A stretch of 64,000 bases of DNA. Origin: NORP259 sp041398705. Lineage in GTDB: Bacteria > Planctomycetota > UBA1135 > GCA-002686595. Positions 62,631-64,000 of this stretch are shown one piece after another. A program made the position numbers and the translations under genes. Under the pieces are notes generated by a model, which had not been told where the DNA came from, ran no database searches, and saw only the letters and a list, made by a program, of their open reading frames with translations. The stretch lies in NCBI GenBank assembly GCA_041398705.1, contig JAWKUI010000002.1, forward strand, positions 1 to 64,000, in the 5' to 3' direction. The stretch's first letter is position 1; every line of letters starts with the position of its first letter.

Positions 62631-64000
62631 TCATGTGTCGCGCGGGATGTCGCCCGTCACGAAGCCGTTGACGCAGTACACGTCTTGGTTGCCGTCCAGA
62701 TCCAGGTCCACCACGGCCTGGCCCCAGGCCCACCCGGCGCTGCCCGCACCGCCGGCTTTTTCCACCACGCGGAAGCCCCCCTTGCCGTTGCCCTCGAGCA
62801 ACAGGTTGCCCCCCGCCATGCGCGCGAGGCTTTCGTAGGCCCCCTCGCGCTTGTCCTCCTCGAACCGCGCCAGCACGCGCCGGCCCGTGTTCGACGAAGG
62901 GTTGGTCAGGAACAGGTCGAGGTGGCCGTCGCGGTTGGGATCCCCCACCGAAACCCCCATCGAGTTGCCGCGCAGGGACACGCCACGGTCGGTCGCAAGG
63001 TTCTCGAACGTGCCGTCGCCGCGGTTGATCCACAGCAGGTTGCTGCCGAAGGTGGTGACCACGTACACATCAGGATCTCCGTCTTCATCGAAGTCCCCGG
63101 AAACGCCGCCATAACTCCAACCGCGGTCGGAAATGCCCGCCGCCTTGCTCTGGTCCTGGAAGCGCGCCCCCGCGATGTTGCGCAGGTACAAGTCCGACTC
63201 GCCGTTGCTCGCCTCGATCCACGAATCGTTGCGCAGGTAGCCCATGCGGCCGTAGGCACTCACGTACACGTCGAGGAAGCCGTCCCCATCGCCATCGAGC
63301 GCGGTCAAGCCAAACGCCGCCACGCGCACGTCCTCGAGGCCCAACTGCTCGGTGACCTCCTCGAAGTGCCCGCTGCCATCGTTGCGGTACGCCCGCAGCG
63401 ACTGCCCACCGCCTTTGTTGCGGATGTCGCGCCAGCCGACGTGCCCCACCAGCAGGTCCGGGTCGCCGTCGTTCTCGAAGTCGAAGAAGAGCGGCGTGGT
63501 GCCCCCATAGCTGGTCGCCAGCCCGGCTTCCGCCGCCGCTTCGGTGAAGCCGCCGCCGGGTTGCCCCAGGTAGAGGAACGAACGATCGGGGCTCGGCACG
63601 AACACGTCCCAAATCCCATCCCCGTTCACGTCATGGCAGGCGATGCCGTTCCAGCCGTCGCTGTCGTTGCCCGGCCGGCCATAGCGCACACCCTCGTGGT
63701 GCACGCCCGCAGCGCGCGTCACATCGGTGAACAGCTCGCGGCCGCCGCTGATCGTCGCGACCCCGGTGAGCTGCAACCCCGAAACCTGCCAGCCCTTGCC
63801 AACGCGTTGAACCCGCGCGAGCCCCTGCAATTCGATCAGTTCCCGGCCGGTATCCGTGGTGATGCCCACCATGTGCGCCGCGAACTGCACGCGTCCCCAG
63901 GTGGGTCGGTCCGCGCGTTCGAATTCGGCCGCCCGCACCTTCCAGAGGCTCTCTTCGAGCCGGCGCCAACCGCCGATGTGTCCCTCGAACGAAGCGAGGA
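62631..64000 (-). CDS. CRTAC1-like VCBS/FG-GAP repeat protein, N-terminal part (window edge, stops at in-frame TGA)
   Basis: The visible frame runs from the window end to TGA at 62631. Repeats of GIACHDVNGDGIWDVFVP, FDFENDGDPDLLVGHV, DGDGDGFLDVYVSAYG and GDFDEDGDPDVYVVTT are Ca-binding DxDxDG-type FG-GAP/VCBS blades of CRTAC1 proteins, preceded by HIGGWRRLEESLW. No start codon is in view: the frame is open to the edge, and GTG 63938 is only an internal candidate. The protein end NGFVTGDIPRDT flows into the downstream frame. Confidence 0.8.
   Translation of the reverse strand, partial: LASFEGHIGGWRRLEESLWKVRAAEFERADRPTWGRVQFAAHMVGITTDTGRELIELQGLARVQRVGKGWQVSGLQLTGVATISGGRELFTDVTRAAGVHHEGVRYGRPGNDSDGWNGIACHDVNGDGIWDVFVPSPDRSFLYLGQPGGGFTEAAAEAGLATSYGGTTPLFFDFENDGDPDLLVGHVGWRDIRNKGGGQSLRAYRNDGSGHFEEVTEQLGLEDVRVAAFGLTALDGDGDGFLDVYVSAYGRMGYLRNDSWIEASNGESDLYLRNIAGARFQDQSKAAGISDRGWSYGGVSGDFDEDGDPDVYVVTTFGSNLLWINRGDGTFENLATDRGVSLRGNSMGVSVGDPNRDGHLDLFLTNPSSNTGRRVLARFEEDKREGAYESLARMAGGNLLLEGNGKGGFRVVEKAGGAGSAGWAWGQAVVDLDLDGNQDVYCVNGFVTGDIPRDT

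Noticed and set aside
62580..62640. Selenocysteine insertion at the TGA of the CRTAC1-like gene as the main explanation
   Set aside because: Loop too small, no known selenoprotein in the family, and an Arg-to-stop change is simpler; kept only as a testable option.
1..64000. tRNA, rRNA and CRISPR features
   Set aside because: No clover-leaf consensus, rRNA signature or regularly spaced repeats were seen by eye; a covariance search could still reveal a tRNA.

Overview
The window is 64 kb of very GC-rich bacterial DNA with dense, mostly long genes. The cell it suggests is diderm: there is a heptose kinase (hldE type), an LpxL-like lipid A acyltransferase, a Wza-type export lipoprotein and many lipobox proteins. 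Several features recall Planctomycetota of the large-genome marine type: a tricorn-like protease, CRTAC1/ASPIC-UnbV proteins, many huge secreted beta-propeller and LamG proteins, and a conserved C-terminal module on two propeller proteins. That placement is inference from family content; no rRNA or marker gene is present.

Layout. 1-4.9 kb (minus strand): envelope genes, namely an ATPase, an LpxL-like acyltransferase, an M61-like peptidase lipoprotein, a deoxyhypusine-synthase-like protein and the start of hldE. 5.0-13.2 kb (plus): an arylsulfotransferase-like lipoprotein, a tandem PilZ protein with a strong terminator, a tricorn-like protease, a heptosyltransferase and a polyprenyl-phosphate sugar transferase fused to a degenerate GGDEF-like domain. 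13.2-22.5 kb: three paralogous secreted BACON/LamG/beta-helix proteins, the first with a frameshift, and an OafA-type acyltransferase between the second and third. 22.7-28.2 kb: two propeller proteins with a shared C-terminal module, a small hypothetical protein, and a broken duplicate of a glycosyltransferase gene. 28.2-39.1 kb: a polysaccharide gene cluster (Alg13/Alg14-like pair, three or four GT2 enzymes, polymerase or ligase, F420-hydrogenase-beta-like protein, pyruvyl transferase, GT-methyltransferase fusion, Wzx flippase). 39.4-47.4 kb: two giant repeat-rich secreted proteins. 47.9-58.1 kb: an operon of C-methyltransferases with glucose-1-phosphate cytidylyltransferase, then a nucleotide-sugar epimerase, a PIG-L deacetylase and another methyltransferase. 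58.2-61.3 kb: a Wza/Wzz/tyrosine-kinase-like export set. 61.5-64 kb: a CRTAC1-like protein interrupted by an in-frame TGA and running off the window.

Together most genes describe building, decorating, flipping, polymerising and exporting a surface polysaccharide. Secreted adhesin-like or polysaccharide-binding proteins are interleaved. Cyclic-di-GMP control is suggested by the PilZ protein and by a GEMM-like leader, which is weak evidence.

The most unusual item is a small family of three palindromic elements (near 4.3, 52.4 and 54.8 kb). All sit at gene 3' ends, and one has apparently removed the stop codon of a methyltransferase gene.
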